A DNA stretch of 35,247 nt, taken from contig JAKLLR010000010.1 of assembly GCA_022014175.1 (NCBI GenBank), forward strand, positions 1 to 35,247. Direction: 5' to 3'. Each line of letters starts with the position of its first letter. Within the stretch, counting starts at the first letter, position 1. The notes below the pieces were generated by a model. The model was not told the origin of the DNA, did no database searches, and worked only from the letters and a program-made list of their open reading frames with translations. Below, piece by piece: positions 27,093 through 35,247 of the stretch. The position numbers and the translations under genes were made by a program. The DNA is from Gammaproteobacteria bacterium (GTDB lineage Bacteria > Pseudomonadota > Gammaproteobacteria > Immundisolibacterales > JAKLLR01).

Positions 27093-27958
27093 CAGTCGAT
27101 GGTGGTCGTCAGACCGGGGTAGAGCAGGCGCCGACCGAGGGCGAGGGAGAGGCGATAACTGACTGCGGGCTCCAGCCGATGCAGCCAGAAGCCGGTGTCG
27201 TCACCCTCGACCCTGAACTCGATCTGGTGGTCGCGCCCAGACTGCCGGTAGTGGATCTGCACGGGTGCGCCGAGCCATTCAGCCAGTGGTACAAGCCGCT
27301 CGGCTCTGGCGGTCAGCCAGAGTGCTGTAGTGGCCTTCGGAATCTCTGCGCCTAAGGGTTGTGGGTCGGCAATGCGCCAGCTCCCGTCGCTGGGGGTGAT
27401 GGTCTGCGACGGCAGCTCCAGCTTTAGAATCTCTACCCCATCGGGCAACAGGCGATGCTCCACCAGTGTGGGCCAGCCCCCCGCAATCTGATAGAGATAA
27501 CGGTCGTCAGTCTGTACCACCAGTTCGCCGATGCCCATATAGCGCCGCTGATTCAGGGGGTTGGTGCTACCGAAAACGAATTCGGTCTCGTTCATGAAGA
27601 GCCGATAGCGCGGCTCGGCCAGACCGTATTCCGCGAGGGTGTGTGGGCGGGCGGCCAAGCTCATGTGGATAGGTGCCTCAATCAGCGCCAGCAGCTGCTC
27701 CAGTCGGGTGTTGTCAGCTGGCAGGGTAACCGGTTTCCGCAGCTGCCAGCCACTCTCAAGCCGCTCAAACAGGGCGTCGGGCTGACCCACGATCTGCAAG
27801 CCAATCCAGTTGACCTGCTCCGCCTGAAGTGGAGTGATCTTCCGCAGCGGTGTCGGGGCTTCACGCTCCGGCGGGTGACCGGGTTTGGCCAGAAAACCGA
27901 TGGCAATGGCCGCAGAAATCAGCAGGATGTAGTTGATTAACCAGCGTTTGCGGTTCAT
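27092..27958 (-). CDS. DUF4340 domain-containing protein
   Basis: N-terminal TM, EQVNWIGLQ...FERLESGWQLRKPVTLPADNTRLEQLLALIEAP; ATGA overlap with the upstream GldG-like gene. Start trimmed to ATG 27958. Confidence 0.88.
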   Translation of the reverse strand: MNRKRWLINYILLISAAIAIGFLAKPGHPPEREAPTPLRKITPLQAEQVNWIGLQIVGQPDALFERLESGWQLRKPVTLPADNTRLEQLLALIEAPIHMSLAARPHTLAEYGLAEPRYRLFMNETEFVFGSTNPLNQRRYMGIGELVVQTDDRYLYQIAGGWPTLVEHRLLPDGVEILKLELPSQTITPSDGSWRIADPQPLGAEIPKATTALWLTARAERLVPLAEWLGAPVQIHYRQSGRDHQIEFRVEGDDTGFWLHRLEPAVSYRLSLALGRRLLYPGLTTTID

Positions 27959-29313
27959 GCGGACTCTCTTCTGCGCCACCAGAGTCGAGCGGCAATGATC
28001 AGGCAAATCATCGGCAGCAGGAGCAGAAAACCAAAGGCAATCACCATACCTTCACGCTGGGACAGTCTGAGTTGCGCGTCTGCAGCCTGATACGGGGGAA
28101 TATCCAGAAACTGCTCGTCAATGGCCAGCCAGTTCAACAGATTCAGCCCCAGTTGCAGATTACCGCCATTGCCCAGATAACGGTTGGAGAGGAAGTCACC
28201 ATCGCAGATCACCACTGCCCGTTGGGGACCCTGCTCCAGCGCGACTCCGAGCAAGTGGGGGCCAGGTTGATCCTGGCCCGGGTTGAATTGTGGGGGTTGA
28301 TCGGGCGGGTGGTCTGCGGGGTTGATATCCACCCAGCTGTGGCGGGCAGTGGTAATCAGTGGGGTCTGTTGCCAGGTTTGGTTCTGCGGGGTTAGCTGTT
28401 GAGCCGGCGTGATCGAGCAGGCTTCAGGGAACACCGTGGTCAGTTGCATTGCTGCTGTGATCGGGTGGTTGGCGTACTCCCCTGGGCGGGCGACTACGAA
28501 GTTCTCCGGGGCGTTGATCAATTTGGCATTGGGATCGATGATTGGATCACCTGAGAGTTGAAGCCCCAGTTCAGTGGCGAGGAAGCCGAGGCTGCTGTGA
28601 CCCGGATCGGCCAGCCAGAGCAGCTTGCCGCCGCCGCGCATGAATGCTTCGATGGCTGCCTGGTCTTTGGGCAGCAGCGCCACCGAGGGGTGACTGATTA
28701 GCAAAATGCCCTCTTGTGGCAGCGGGTCACCGGCTGCTGGAAGCACGGTTTGGAGACGGAACTCCTGAGCTTTCAAGGCTGCGGCGAATTCGGACAGATC
28801 ATGGTTGGCCTGACGAGCCGGGCTGCGTTCACCATGGCCGGAGAGAAACAGCAGCAAGGGTGGTTCGCTGCGCTGTAGCTGCAGCATCGCCTGGGTGATC
28901 GTCTGCTCATTCAGATTGCGGAGCTGGCGTGACCGCCTCTGATACTCCAGCAGCAGTTCGCCATTGGCCTGAATTCCCAATTTCCGGACCTGCCCCGGGT
29001 GCCTGTTGGGGTCGATAAACTCAAAACTAATCTTCTGGGAGTGCTCGAGATAGGGGCGCAGCAGTGCGCTGATCCGTTTGCGCAGGGTTTTGTCGTCGCT
29101 GGCGAAGGCGGTGATGGTGAGCGGTGCCTGTAGTTTTTGGATTACTGTGCGGCTGGCGGGCGACAGGGTGTGGCGGCCGTCGGCGGTGAGATCGAGGCGT
29201 ACCGGGTAGCGCTCCCCGAGCCAGGCCAGCAGGCCAGCGGTGAGGATCAGCCCGAGCAGAAAAACAGCGAGTTGAAAGCGGTGGTGGTAACGGTTTTCCG
29301 GACAGAGTTTCAC
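27955..29313 (-). CDS. GldG-family ABC transporter auxiliary protein (second copy)
   Basis: ERYPVRLDLTADGRHTLSPASRTVIQKLQAPLTITAFASDD; LFLSGHGERSP; C-terminal TM. GTG start at 29313 overlaps the permease stop (GTGA); the longer ORF to 30201 runs through the permease gene. Confidence 0.87.
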   Translation of the reverse strand: MKLCPENRYHHRFQLAVFLLGLILTAGLLAWLGERYPVRLDLTADGRHTLSPASRTVIQKLQAPLTITAFASDDKTLRKRISALLRPYLEHSQKISFEFIDPNRHPGQVRKLGIQANGELLLEYQRRSRQLRNLNEQTITQAMLQLQRSEPPLLLFLSGHGERSPARQANHDLSEFAAALKAQEFRLQTVLPAAGDPLPQEGILLISHPSVALLPKDQAAIEAFMRGGGKLLWLADPGHSSLGFLATELGLQLSGDPIIDPNAKLINAPENFVVARPGEYANHPITAAMQLTTVFPEACSITPAQQLTPQNQTWQQTPLITTARHSWVDINPADHPPDQPPQFNPGQDQPGPHLLGVALEQGPQRAVVICDGDFLSNRYLGNGGNLQLGLNLLNWLAIDEQFLDIPPYQAADAQLRLSQREGMVIAFGFLLLLPMICLIIAARLWWRRRESA

Positions 29314-30059
29314 AGCGGCCGCCGCTCCAGATCCAGCCGCAGTACTGCCAGCGCCAGTGCAGTGCAGGTCAGCAGCAGGTGGTAGAGCAGATCCCCGGAG
29401 TTCAGCAGGCCCTGGGTGAATGGGGTCAGGTGTCCAGGCAGCGCCAGGTAGCTGAGAATCCCCCCCGCTGTGGCGCTGCCATCCGCAGGCTGAATAACCC
29501 ATAGCAGCAGTATGGTCGCGAAGGTGCTCATGGCGGCCAGCAGGGGTGTGCGGGTGACCGTTGAGAAAAACAGGCCGATGGCACTGACGCTGGCACAGAG
29601 CAGCAGCAGACCGATCACTCCGGTGAGCCACTGACCCCAGTCCAGCTGGGTCCCGATCGCTAAACTGGCGGTGGGGGCGATTGCAAGGGTGACTGGCGCT
29701 GTGAGAAAGAGTAGGCAGCCCAGGTATTTGCCCAAAATAATCTCGCTGCTTGAGATCGGTGCGCTGAGGAGCAGCCGGATGGTGCCGGTGCGGTACTCCT
29801 CGCTGATCAGCGGCATGGTCAGCAGCGGGATCGCGGTCAGCAACAGGGCTGCGGCACTGCTGAAGAGCGGCGCCGCGATTAAATCGGTCACTCCCGGGGC
29901 GCCTACCTGATTGGCCAGTTTTGGTGCGACAGTTTGATACCACTCCAGTTGCAGCAGAAACAGATAGGCCAGCACAAATTGCAGCAGAGCCAGTAGTACC
30001 CAGTTTCCCGGAGCGCCCAGGGCGCGTGTCAGCTCCCGTTGTGCCAGAGCGCGGATCAA
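29310..30059 (-). CDS. ABC transporter permease (ABC-2/GldF-like, second copy)
   Basis: Polytopic; RALAQRELTRALGAPGNWVLLALLQFVLAYLFLLQLEW, LISEEYRTGTIRLLLSAPISSSEIILGKYLG. Confidence 0.9.
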   Translation of the reverse strand: MIRALAQRELTRALGAPGNWVLLALLQFVLAYLFLLQLEWYQTVAPKLANQVGAPGVTDLIAAPLFSSAAALLLTAIPLLTMPLISEEYRTGTIRLLLSAPISSSEIILGKYLGCLLFLTAPVTLAIAPTASLAIGTQLDWGQWLTGVIGLLLLCASVSAIGLFFSTVTRTPLLAAMSTFATILLLWVIQPADGSATAGGILSYLALPGHLTPFTQGLLNSGDLLYHLLLTCTALALAVLRLDLERRPL

Positions 30060-31003
30060 GCCGTGGTGCCGGGCGTGGTTGGTGGCTGGGTGATCTCCAT
30101 AAATCGCCGCTCCAGCAGGCGTCCGGCGGGGCTGATCTCCCGTATTTGCCAGCCCTGGATGAGTGCTGCGGTGCTGATCTCAGCGATAGCCTGGTCAGCA
30201 CTTTTGGCGTGGATCAGGACGCTCTCTGCGCCAATGCTTTCGACCCGATTCGTAGAACTCAGGGCGTTGAGCTCGGCGACTGTCGGGGGGTTGTTAAACC
30301 GCACCAGCAGAGTCTCTCCAAACTGGGGTTGGGTACTCCCCCGGGTCGGGCTCTCCTGATGGAGCTGACCCTTGTGCAGAATCAGGATGCGGTGACAGAG
30401 CGCCTCAGCCTCGTTCAGAATATGGGTGGAGAGCAGCAGAGCGCGGGTGGTGCTGAGCTGCCGGATGAGGGTGTGGATCTGTTCGATCTGGAGTGGATCG
30501 AGGGCGCTGGTGGGTTCGTCCAGAATCACCACCTGGGGGTCGTGGATAATGGCCTGGGCAATACCGGTACGCTGCCTGAAACCCTTTGAAAGGTGGCTGA
30601 TAAGTGTTCCCCCCACGGCTTCCAGATTGCACTCGGCTTTGACCTTGGCCAGCTGAGCGCGGGCCTGGCCGCCTTTTACGCCGTGCAGGCGGGCGCAGTA
30701 GAGCAGGTACTGATCCACCGTCATGTCGAGATAGAGCGGCGGGTTATCCGGTAGATAACCGAGACACCGTTTTGCCTTGATGGGGGATTCAGCCAGATCA
30801 TGGTCGGCAATCTTGATGCGGCCGCGGGTGGGTGCCAGCGTACCGCAAAGCATAGCCATGGTGGTGCTTTTGCCAGCCCCGTTGGGACCGAGCAGGCCGA
30901 CAATCTCGCCCCGCCGGAGTTCGAGGTTGATCGGTCCGAGCCGATATCCTCCGGGGTAGCAGCGCTCAACGGCGTCGGCCTGCAGCAAGGTATCGGCTAT
31001 CAT
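30056..31003 (-). CDS. ABC transporter ATP-binding protein (GldA-like, second copy)
   Basis: GLLGPNGAGKSTTMAMLCGTLAPTRG, LSKGFRQRTGIAQAIIHDPQVVILDEPTSALDP. Start trimmed to ATG 31003. Confidence 0.92.
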   Translation of the reverse strand: MIADTLLQADAVERCYPGGYRLGPINLELRRGEIVGLLGPNGAGKSTTMAMLCGTLAPTRGRIKIADHDLAESPIKAKRCLGYLPDNPPLYLDMTVDQYLLYCARLHGVKGGQARAQLAKVKAECNLEAVGGTLISHLSKGFRQRTGIAQAIIHDPQVVILDEPTSALDPLQIEQIHTLIRQLSTTRALLLSTHILNEAEALCHRILILHKGQLHQESPTRGSTQPQFGETLLVRFNNPPTVAELNALSSTNRVESIGAESVLIHAKSADQAIAEISTAALIQGWQIREISPAGRLLERRFMEITQPPTTPGTTA

Positions 31004-31177
31004 TAGCACATTATTGGCCGAATTCCCTGTTTTGCAAACCGGATTTGGTGGCTGAGCTTGTGTGAATTCTAAAGGGCCCCCAGCTATTGTCACGCACCAG
31101 TCATCAGGCCCTGCTTGGCTGGTTGATTCGGTTGCGTATACTGCGCTCTACCAATCCAAGGATGGAGGACTTCCCGT

Positions 31178-32365
31178 TTGATACCACTATTTTCTTTCTC
31201 CTGGCCGGTTCTACTGCTAATCACGCTGCTGTTGACCCACGTGACGATCATCTCTGTGACGGTTTTTCTGCATCGGCATCAGGCGCATCGGGCGCTTGAG
31301 CTCCACCCACTGGTTTCCCACCTCTTTCGGTTCTGGCTCTGGCTGACCACCGGCATGGTGACCAAGGAGTGGGTGGCGATTCACCGTAAGCACCATGTTC
31401 ACTGTGAGACTGAAAAGGATCCCCACAGCCCACAGGTCGAGGGGGTCTGGCGGGTGCTGTTCGGTGGCGTACTGTTCTATCGTCGTGAAGCCCATAAGCC
31501 AGAGACCCTGCAGCGATTCGGTAGCGGCACGCCGGATGACTGGCTGGAGCGGCACCTCTATACCGGCCGTAATTATTGGGGTGTTGTGGTGTTGCTGGGG
31601 CTCGATCTGGTGCTGTTTGGCTGGCCCGGCAGTCTGATCTGGCTGGCGCAGGTGTTATGGATTCCGTTCTGGGCGGCGGGGGTTGTTAACGGGGCTGCCC
31701 ATTTTTGGGGTTACCGTAATTTTGAGATCCCGGACGCTTCGACCAACCTCTGGCCCTGGGGTCTGATTATCGGGGGTGAAGAACTCCACAATAACCACCA
31801 CACCTATCCTCAGTCTGCCCGGTTATCGAACAAACCCTGGGAGCTGGACATCGGCTGGGCCTATATTCGCCTGTTCCAGGCTATGGGACTGGCCAGGGTT
31901 CGGCGGGTCGCACCCCGTTTGCGGGTTGAGAGCCCGCGTAACCGGGTGGATATGGATAACCTGCGGGCGGTGATCTCCAACCGTTTCCAGTTGATGTCCG
32001 ATTACGCCAGTCAGGTGCTTGGTCAGGTCTGTGGTGAGCAGTTAAGCCGGGCAGATATTGGCCGGGAGGACCGACGTCAGCTTAAACGGGCTCGGCGTTT
32101 AATCGCCCGGGACGCGGCGCGATTGACCCCTGCCGCGGAAGCCCGCTTGCAGGTGGTCCTGGTGGATAACCGCGAGTTGCGGACAATATATGAATTCAAG
32201 CAGCGGTTGCAGCAGCTCTGGACCCGCAGTGAGGGGCAGGGTGGTGACTGGGGTCTGACCGCGCTGCAGGAGTGGTGTGCCCAGGCTGAGAAAACCGGGA
32301 TTGCTGCTTTGGCAGACTTTGCGGAGCGTCTGCGGGGCTGTGTGCCGGAACCCCATCCGGCCTAG
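31178..32365 (+). CDS. Membrane fatty acid (acyl-CoA/acyl-lipid) desaturase
   Basis: Histidine boxes HRHQAHR, HRKHH, HNNHH; TTG start 10 nt after a GGAGG. Confidence 0.93.
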   Translation: MIPLFSFSWPVLLLITLLLTHVTIISVTVFLHRHQAHRALELHPLVSHLFRFWLWLTTGMVTKEWVAIHRKHHVHCETEKDPHSPQVEGVWRVLFGGVLFYRREAHKPETLQRFGSGTPDDWLERHLYTGRNYWGVVVLLGLDLVLFGWPGSLIWLAQVLWIPFWAAGVVNGAAHFWGYRNFEIPDASTNLWPWGLIIGGEELHNNHHTYPQSARLSNKPWELDIGWAYIRLFQAMGLARVRRVAPRLRVESPRNRVDMDNLRAVISNRFQLMSDYASQVLGQVCGEQLSRADIGREDRRQLKRARRLIARDAARLTPAAEARLQVVLVDNRELRTIYEFKQRLQQLWTRSEGQGGDWGLTALQEWCAQAEKTGIAALADFAERLRGCVPEPHPA

Positions 32366-32390
32366 TCGGCAGCTGTTTTTTCGCCCAAAT

Positions 32391-32421
32391 AAAAAAGCCC
32401 GGGATCTCCCGGGCTTTTTTT
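32391..32421. terminator. Bidirectional rho-independent terminator between the desaturase and rpmG
   Basis: AAAAAAGCCCGGGA-TC-TCCCGGGCTTTTTTT: stem with A-run and T-run on either side. Confidence 0.92.
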
Positions 32422-32436
32422 CAGCGGCTCGCCAAA

Positions 32437-32592
32437 TTATTTTATTTTGGCTTCTTTGTAGGGCACATGTTTACGCACTACCGGATCAAATTTCTTGATC
32501 TCGAACTTTTCGGTCATGGTCCGTTTGTTCTTGGTGGTGGTGTAGTAGTGGCCGGTGCCGGCACTGGAAACCAGTTTGATCTTGTCGCGCAT
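32437..32592 (-). CDS. rpmG: 50S ribosomal protein L33
   Basis: Manual translation: [51 protein letters not shown]; below the ORF-track length cutoff. Confidence 0.97.
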   Translation of the reverse strand: MRDKIKLVSSAGTGHYYTTTKNKRTMTEKFEIKKFDPVVRKHVPYKEAKIK

Positions 32593-32606
32593 GGTCTGCC
32601 TTCCGA

Positions 32607-32840
32607 TTAGTGTCTGTTGCGCTTGCGGATGTCCGCCAGCACGGTTTCAATGCCCTTTTTGTCAATCACCCGCATGCCGTGATGTGACACACGCAGTTTG
32701 ACGTAACGCCTCTCCGACGGAATCCAGAAGCGGTGTGTCTGCAGGTTCGGCAGAAAGCGGCGACGGGTCCTGTTGTTGGCGTGGGAGACGTTATTGCCGC
32801 TCATTGGACGTTTGCCGGTGACCTCGCAAATCTTGGACAT
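32607..32840 (-). CDS. rpmB: 50S ribosomal protein L28
   Basis: [39 protein letters not shown]. Confidence 0.98.
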   Translation of the reverse strand: MSKICEVTGKRPMSGNNVSHANNRTRRRFLPNLQTHRFWIPSERRYVKLRVSHHGMRVIDKKGIETVLADIRKRNRH

Positions 32841-32959
32841 GTGAATGATCTCCGATTCTGAATCTTCTGAATAATTGGGTCGGCTGTGAGGCCGGGCGCG
32901 AATTTATACCAGATTTGGGCGCTGTCGCCTAGGGCCACAATGATCGGATCAGTCACGAA

Positions 32960-33634
32960 TTACAGCAGCCCCCGCTCCGCCATGGAGGTCGGTACACCAT
33001 CTCCCACAATCACATGATCCAGCAGGCGGATATCGAGCAGCTCCAGCGCGGTGCGGATCTGTCGGGTGATGTTCTGGTCTGATGCGCTGGGTTCAGCCAC
33101 GCCAGAGGGGTGGTTGTGAGCGAGTATGACTGCCGCCGCATTCAGTTGCAGCCCCCGTTTAGCGATCTCTCGGGGGTAGACAGCGGCACTGTCTATGGTG
33201 CCGTAGAACAGCTCTTCGAAAACCAGTACCCGGTTGCGGTTGTCGAGAAAGAGACAGCCGAAAACCTCCTGCTGGTGCCCCCGCAGTCGCATACGCAGAT
33301 AATCGATGGCGCTGGTCGGCGAGGTCAGTGGCTGGTTATGGGTGATCTCCTCGGCCAGATAACGGGCGCCGATCTCGACCACGGCCCGGAACTGGGCGTA
33401 TTTGGCGGGGCCAAGACCCGCTTCCGCGCAAAAGCTCTGCTGATCAGCATTCAGAAGCTGCTTGAGAGAGCCAAAACGGGTGAGCAGGTCCCGGGCCAGA
33501 TCGATTGCGGTCCGTCCCGGCAGGCCGGTTCGCAGGATGATCGCCAGAAGTTCGGCGTCTGAGAGGGCCTCGGCCCCCCGTTCCAGCAGTTTTTCTCGTG
33601 GCCGTTCAGAGGGGTGCCATTCGCTGATGGTCAT
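32960..33634 (-). CDS. radC: RadC family (JAMM/MPN+) protein
   Basis: [30 protein letters not shown] motif [14 protein letters not shown]. Confidence 0.96.
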   Translation of the reverse strand: MTISEWHPSERPREKLLERGAEALSDAELLAIILRTGLPGRTAIDLARDLLTRFGSLKQLLNADQQSFCAEAGLGPAKYAQFRAVVEIGARYLAEEITHNQPLTSPTSAIDYLRMRLRGHQQEVFGCLFLDNRNRVLVFEELFYGTIDSAAVYPREIAKRGLQLNAAAVILAHNHPSGVAEPSASDQNITRQIRTALELLDIRLLDHVIVGDGVPTSMAERGLL

Positions 33635-33724
33635 CGTCGGCGCTCCGGCGGGCTGGGCTTCGCCCCTATAGTGCCGTTAAGGCCGTTATGGCGCAATGTC
33701 TGCGGCAATCGGTACACTGCGGCG

Positions 33725-34933
33725 ATGAGTCTTTTACAGAACAGGCGGGTGCTGCTGGGTATCACGGGTGGCATCGCTGCATATAAAAGTGCGGATTTGG
33801 TCAGGCGACTGCAGGATCAGGGTGCCGAAGTTCGGGTCGTGATGACCCGGGCCGCCACAGAGTTCATTACGCCACTCACCCTGCAGGCACTGAGCGGTCA
33901 TCCGGTGGCGCTGGATCTGCTCGATCCCGACACGGAAGCGGCGATGGGACATATTGAGCTGGCCCGGTGGGCGGATTTTCTGCTGGTGGCTCCCGCCACC
34001 GCTGATTTTCTTGCCCGGGCGGTCAGCGGAGCCAGCGATGATCTGCTGACCGCAGTCTGGCGGGCCGCGGCTTGTCCCCGGGCAGTGGCGCCAGCAATGA
34101 ACCGGCAGATGTGGCTTGATCCGGCGACCCAACGTAATGTCCGGCAGCTGTCAGCGGATGGAGTGGCCCGCTTCGGCCCGGATGATGGCCTGCAAGCCTG
34201 TGGTGAGATTGGCCCCGGACGAATGCTGGAACCCCAGGCTCTGGCTGACCAGGTTGCCGCCTGTTTCGAGACCGGCGAGTTGGTCGGGGCCAGCGTGCTG
34301 ATTACCGCAGGGCCCACCTATGAGGATATTGACCCGGTGCGGTTTATCGGCAACCGCAGCAGCGGCAGGATGGGTTATGCCATTGCTGAGGCGGCCCGGG
34401 ATGCGGGTGCCCGGGTGGTGCTGGTCAGCGGGCCGACTGCCCTGGAGCCGCCGGATCGGGTCGATTTCGTCCAGGTTCGTTCTGCTGCCCAGATGTTTGA
34501 GGCAGTGCAGGCGCGGGTGGCCGCTGCCAGCATCTTCATCGGTAGTGCCGCAGTGGCTGATTATCGACCCGAGCGGATGATCGAGCATAAACTCAAACGG
34601 AAGGGTGACCCACTCACTCTGAAATTGGTGCCTAATCCCGATATCCTGGCCTGGGTGGCGAGTCGGCCGGGCTCGCCATTTACTCTGGGTTTTGCGGCGG
34701 AAACCGGCGATCTGCTGGAGTATGCCCATGCTAAACTCAAAACCAAGGGCATCGATCTGATTGCCGCAAATCTAGTGGGTGGTGAGACCGGTTTTGATAG
34801 CGACGAGAACGCATTGATCCTGATTTCGGCCAGCGGTGAGACCCATGAACTGCCTCGGGAGCGCAAAGCTAAACTCGCAGGTCAGCTAGTGACCTGTCTG
34901 GCCCGGCAATACCATGGCAAACATACAGCTTAA
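33725..34933 (+). CDS. coaBC: Bifunctional phosphopantothenoylcysteine decarboxylase/phosphopantothenate-cysteine ligase
   Basis: [64 protein letters not shown]. Start trimmed to ATG 33725. Confidence 0.96.
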   Translation: MSLLQNRRVLLGITGGIAAYKSADLVRRLQDQGAEVRVVMTRAATEFITPLTLQALSGHPVALDLLDPDTEAAMGHIELARWADFLLVAPATADFLARAVSGASDDLLTAVWRAAACPRAVAPAMNRQMWLDPATQRNVRQLSADGVARFGPDDGLQACGEIGPGRMLEPQALADQVAACFETGELVGASVLITAGPTYEDIDPVRFIGNRSSGRMGYAIAEAARDAGARVVLVSGPTALEPPDRVDFVQVRSAAQMFEAVQARVAAASIFIGSAAVADYRPERMIEHKLKRKGDPLTLKLVPNPDILAWVASRPGSPFTLGFAAETGDLLEYAHAKLKTKGIDLIAANLVGGETGFDSDENALILISASGETHELPRERKAKLAGQLVTCLARQYHGKHTA

Positions 34934-35247
34934 ACTACTCGATCCGCGCATCGGCAAAGAGTATCCGGTACCGGGTTATGCCACGACGGGTTCCGCCGGG
35001 ATAGACCTGCGCGCTTGTCTTCAGCAGCCGCTCAGGCTTGCTGCTGGCGAGACCCAACTGATTCCCACTGGAATCGCGATTTATATCGGCGATCCAAACG
35101 TGGCAGCGGTGCTGCTGCCCCGTTCCGGGCTGGGGCATAAACAGGGTATCGTGCTGGGCAATCTGGTTGGGTTGATTGATTCGGATTATCAGGGGCAGGT
35201 GATGGTCTCCTGCTGGAACCGCAGTGCAGACGAATTCGTGGTCGAGC
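34914..35247 (+). CDS. dut: dUTP diphosphatase (3' truncated by the window edge)
   Basis: Manual translation: [35 protein letters not shown]...[29 protein letters not shown]; overlaps the coaBC 3' end by 20 bp. Confidence 0.95.
   Translation, partial: MANIQLKLLDPRIGKEYPVPGYATTGSAGIDLRACLQQPLRLAAGETQLIPTGIAIYIGDPNVAAVLLPRSGLGHKQGIVLGNLVGLIDSDYQGQVMVSCWNRSADEFVVE

Noticed and set aside
29310-30201. N-terminal 296 codons of the 748-aa ORF 27955..30201
   Set aside because: Runs out of frame through the ABC permease gene and is low-complexity; the real GldG-like gene starts at GTG 29313.
31930-32365. Long C-terminal extension of the desaturase
   Set aside because: I believe about 395-aa desaturases with such a tail are common in gammaproteobacteria, so probably family-typical.

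Overview
The window looks like ordinary chromosome of a high-GC, probably gammaproteobacterial, genome (taxonomic guess from gene families and synteny only). It is densely coding, with many 1-8 bp gene overlaps. From left to right I recognise: a LEA14-like lipoprotein, ttcA, a YhcB/ZapG-like protein, pyruvate kinase, a hemerythrin-domain protein, a TraB/GumN-family protein, gamma-glutamyltransferase, a YfhL-type ferredoxin, coaD, rsmD, an M16 peptidase pair, ftsY-ftsE-ftsX, an N-terminally extended ZIP transporter, a BASS-family transporter, pfk and fbp (divergent), mobB, a first Gld-like ABC cluster, a sigma factor/DUF3619/DUF3106 cluster, a small hendecad-repeat secreted protein, a nitrilase-family amidohydrolase, a CxxCH cytochrome, mutM, a second Gld-like ABC cluster with DUF4340, a fatty acid desaturase, rpmG/rpmB, radC, coaBC and the start of dut. 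I found no tRNA, rRNA, CRISPR array, transposase or prophage. The items most worth checking are: (1) a lysozyme-like periplasmic domain fused in frame to a ZIP metal transporter; (2) a possible unannotated Fur-controlled small RNA in the traB/ggt convergent intergenic region; (3) two paralogous Gld-type ABC clusters about 5 kb apart; (4) a secreted 11-residue repeat protein; (5) a sigma factor whose reading frame has no ATG/GTG/TTG start before region 2; (6) in-frame 18-21 bp tandem microduplications in three separate genes. No clearly new multi-gene system is evident.
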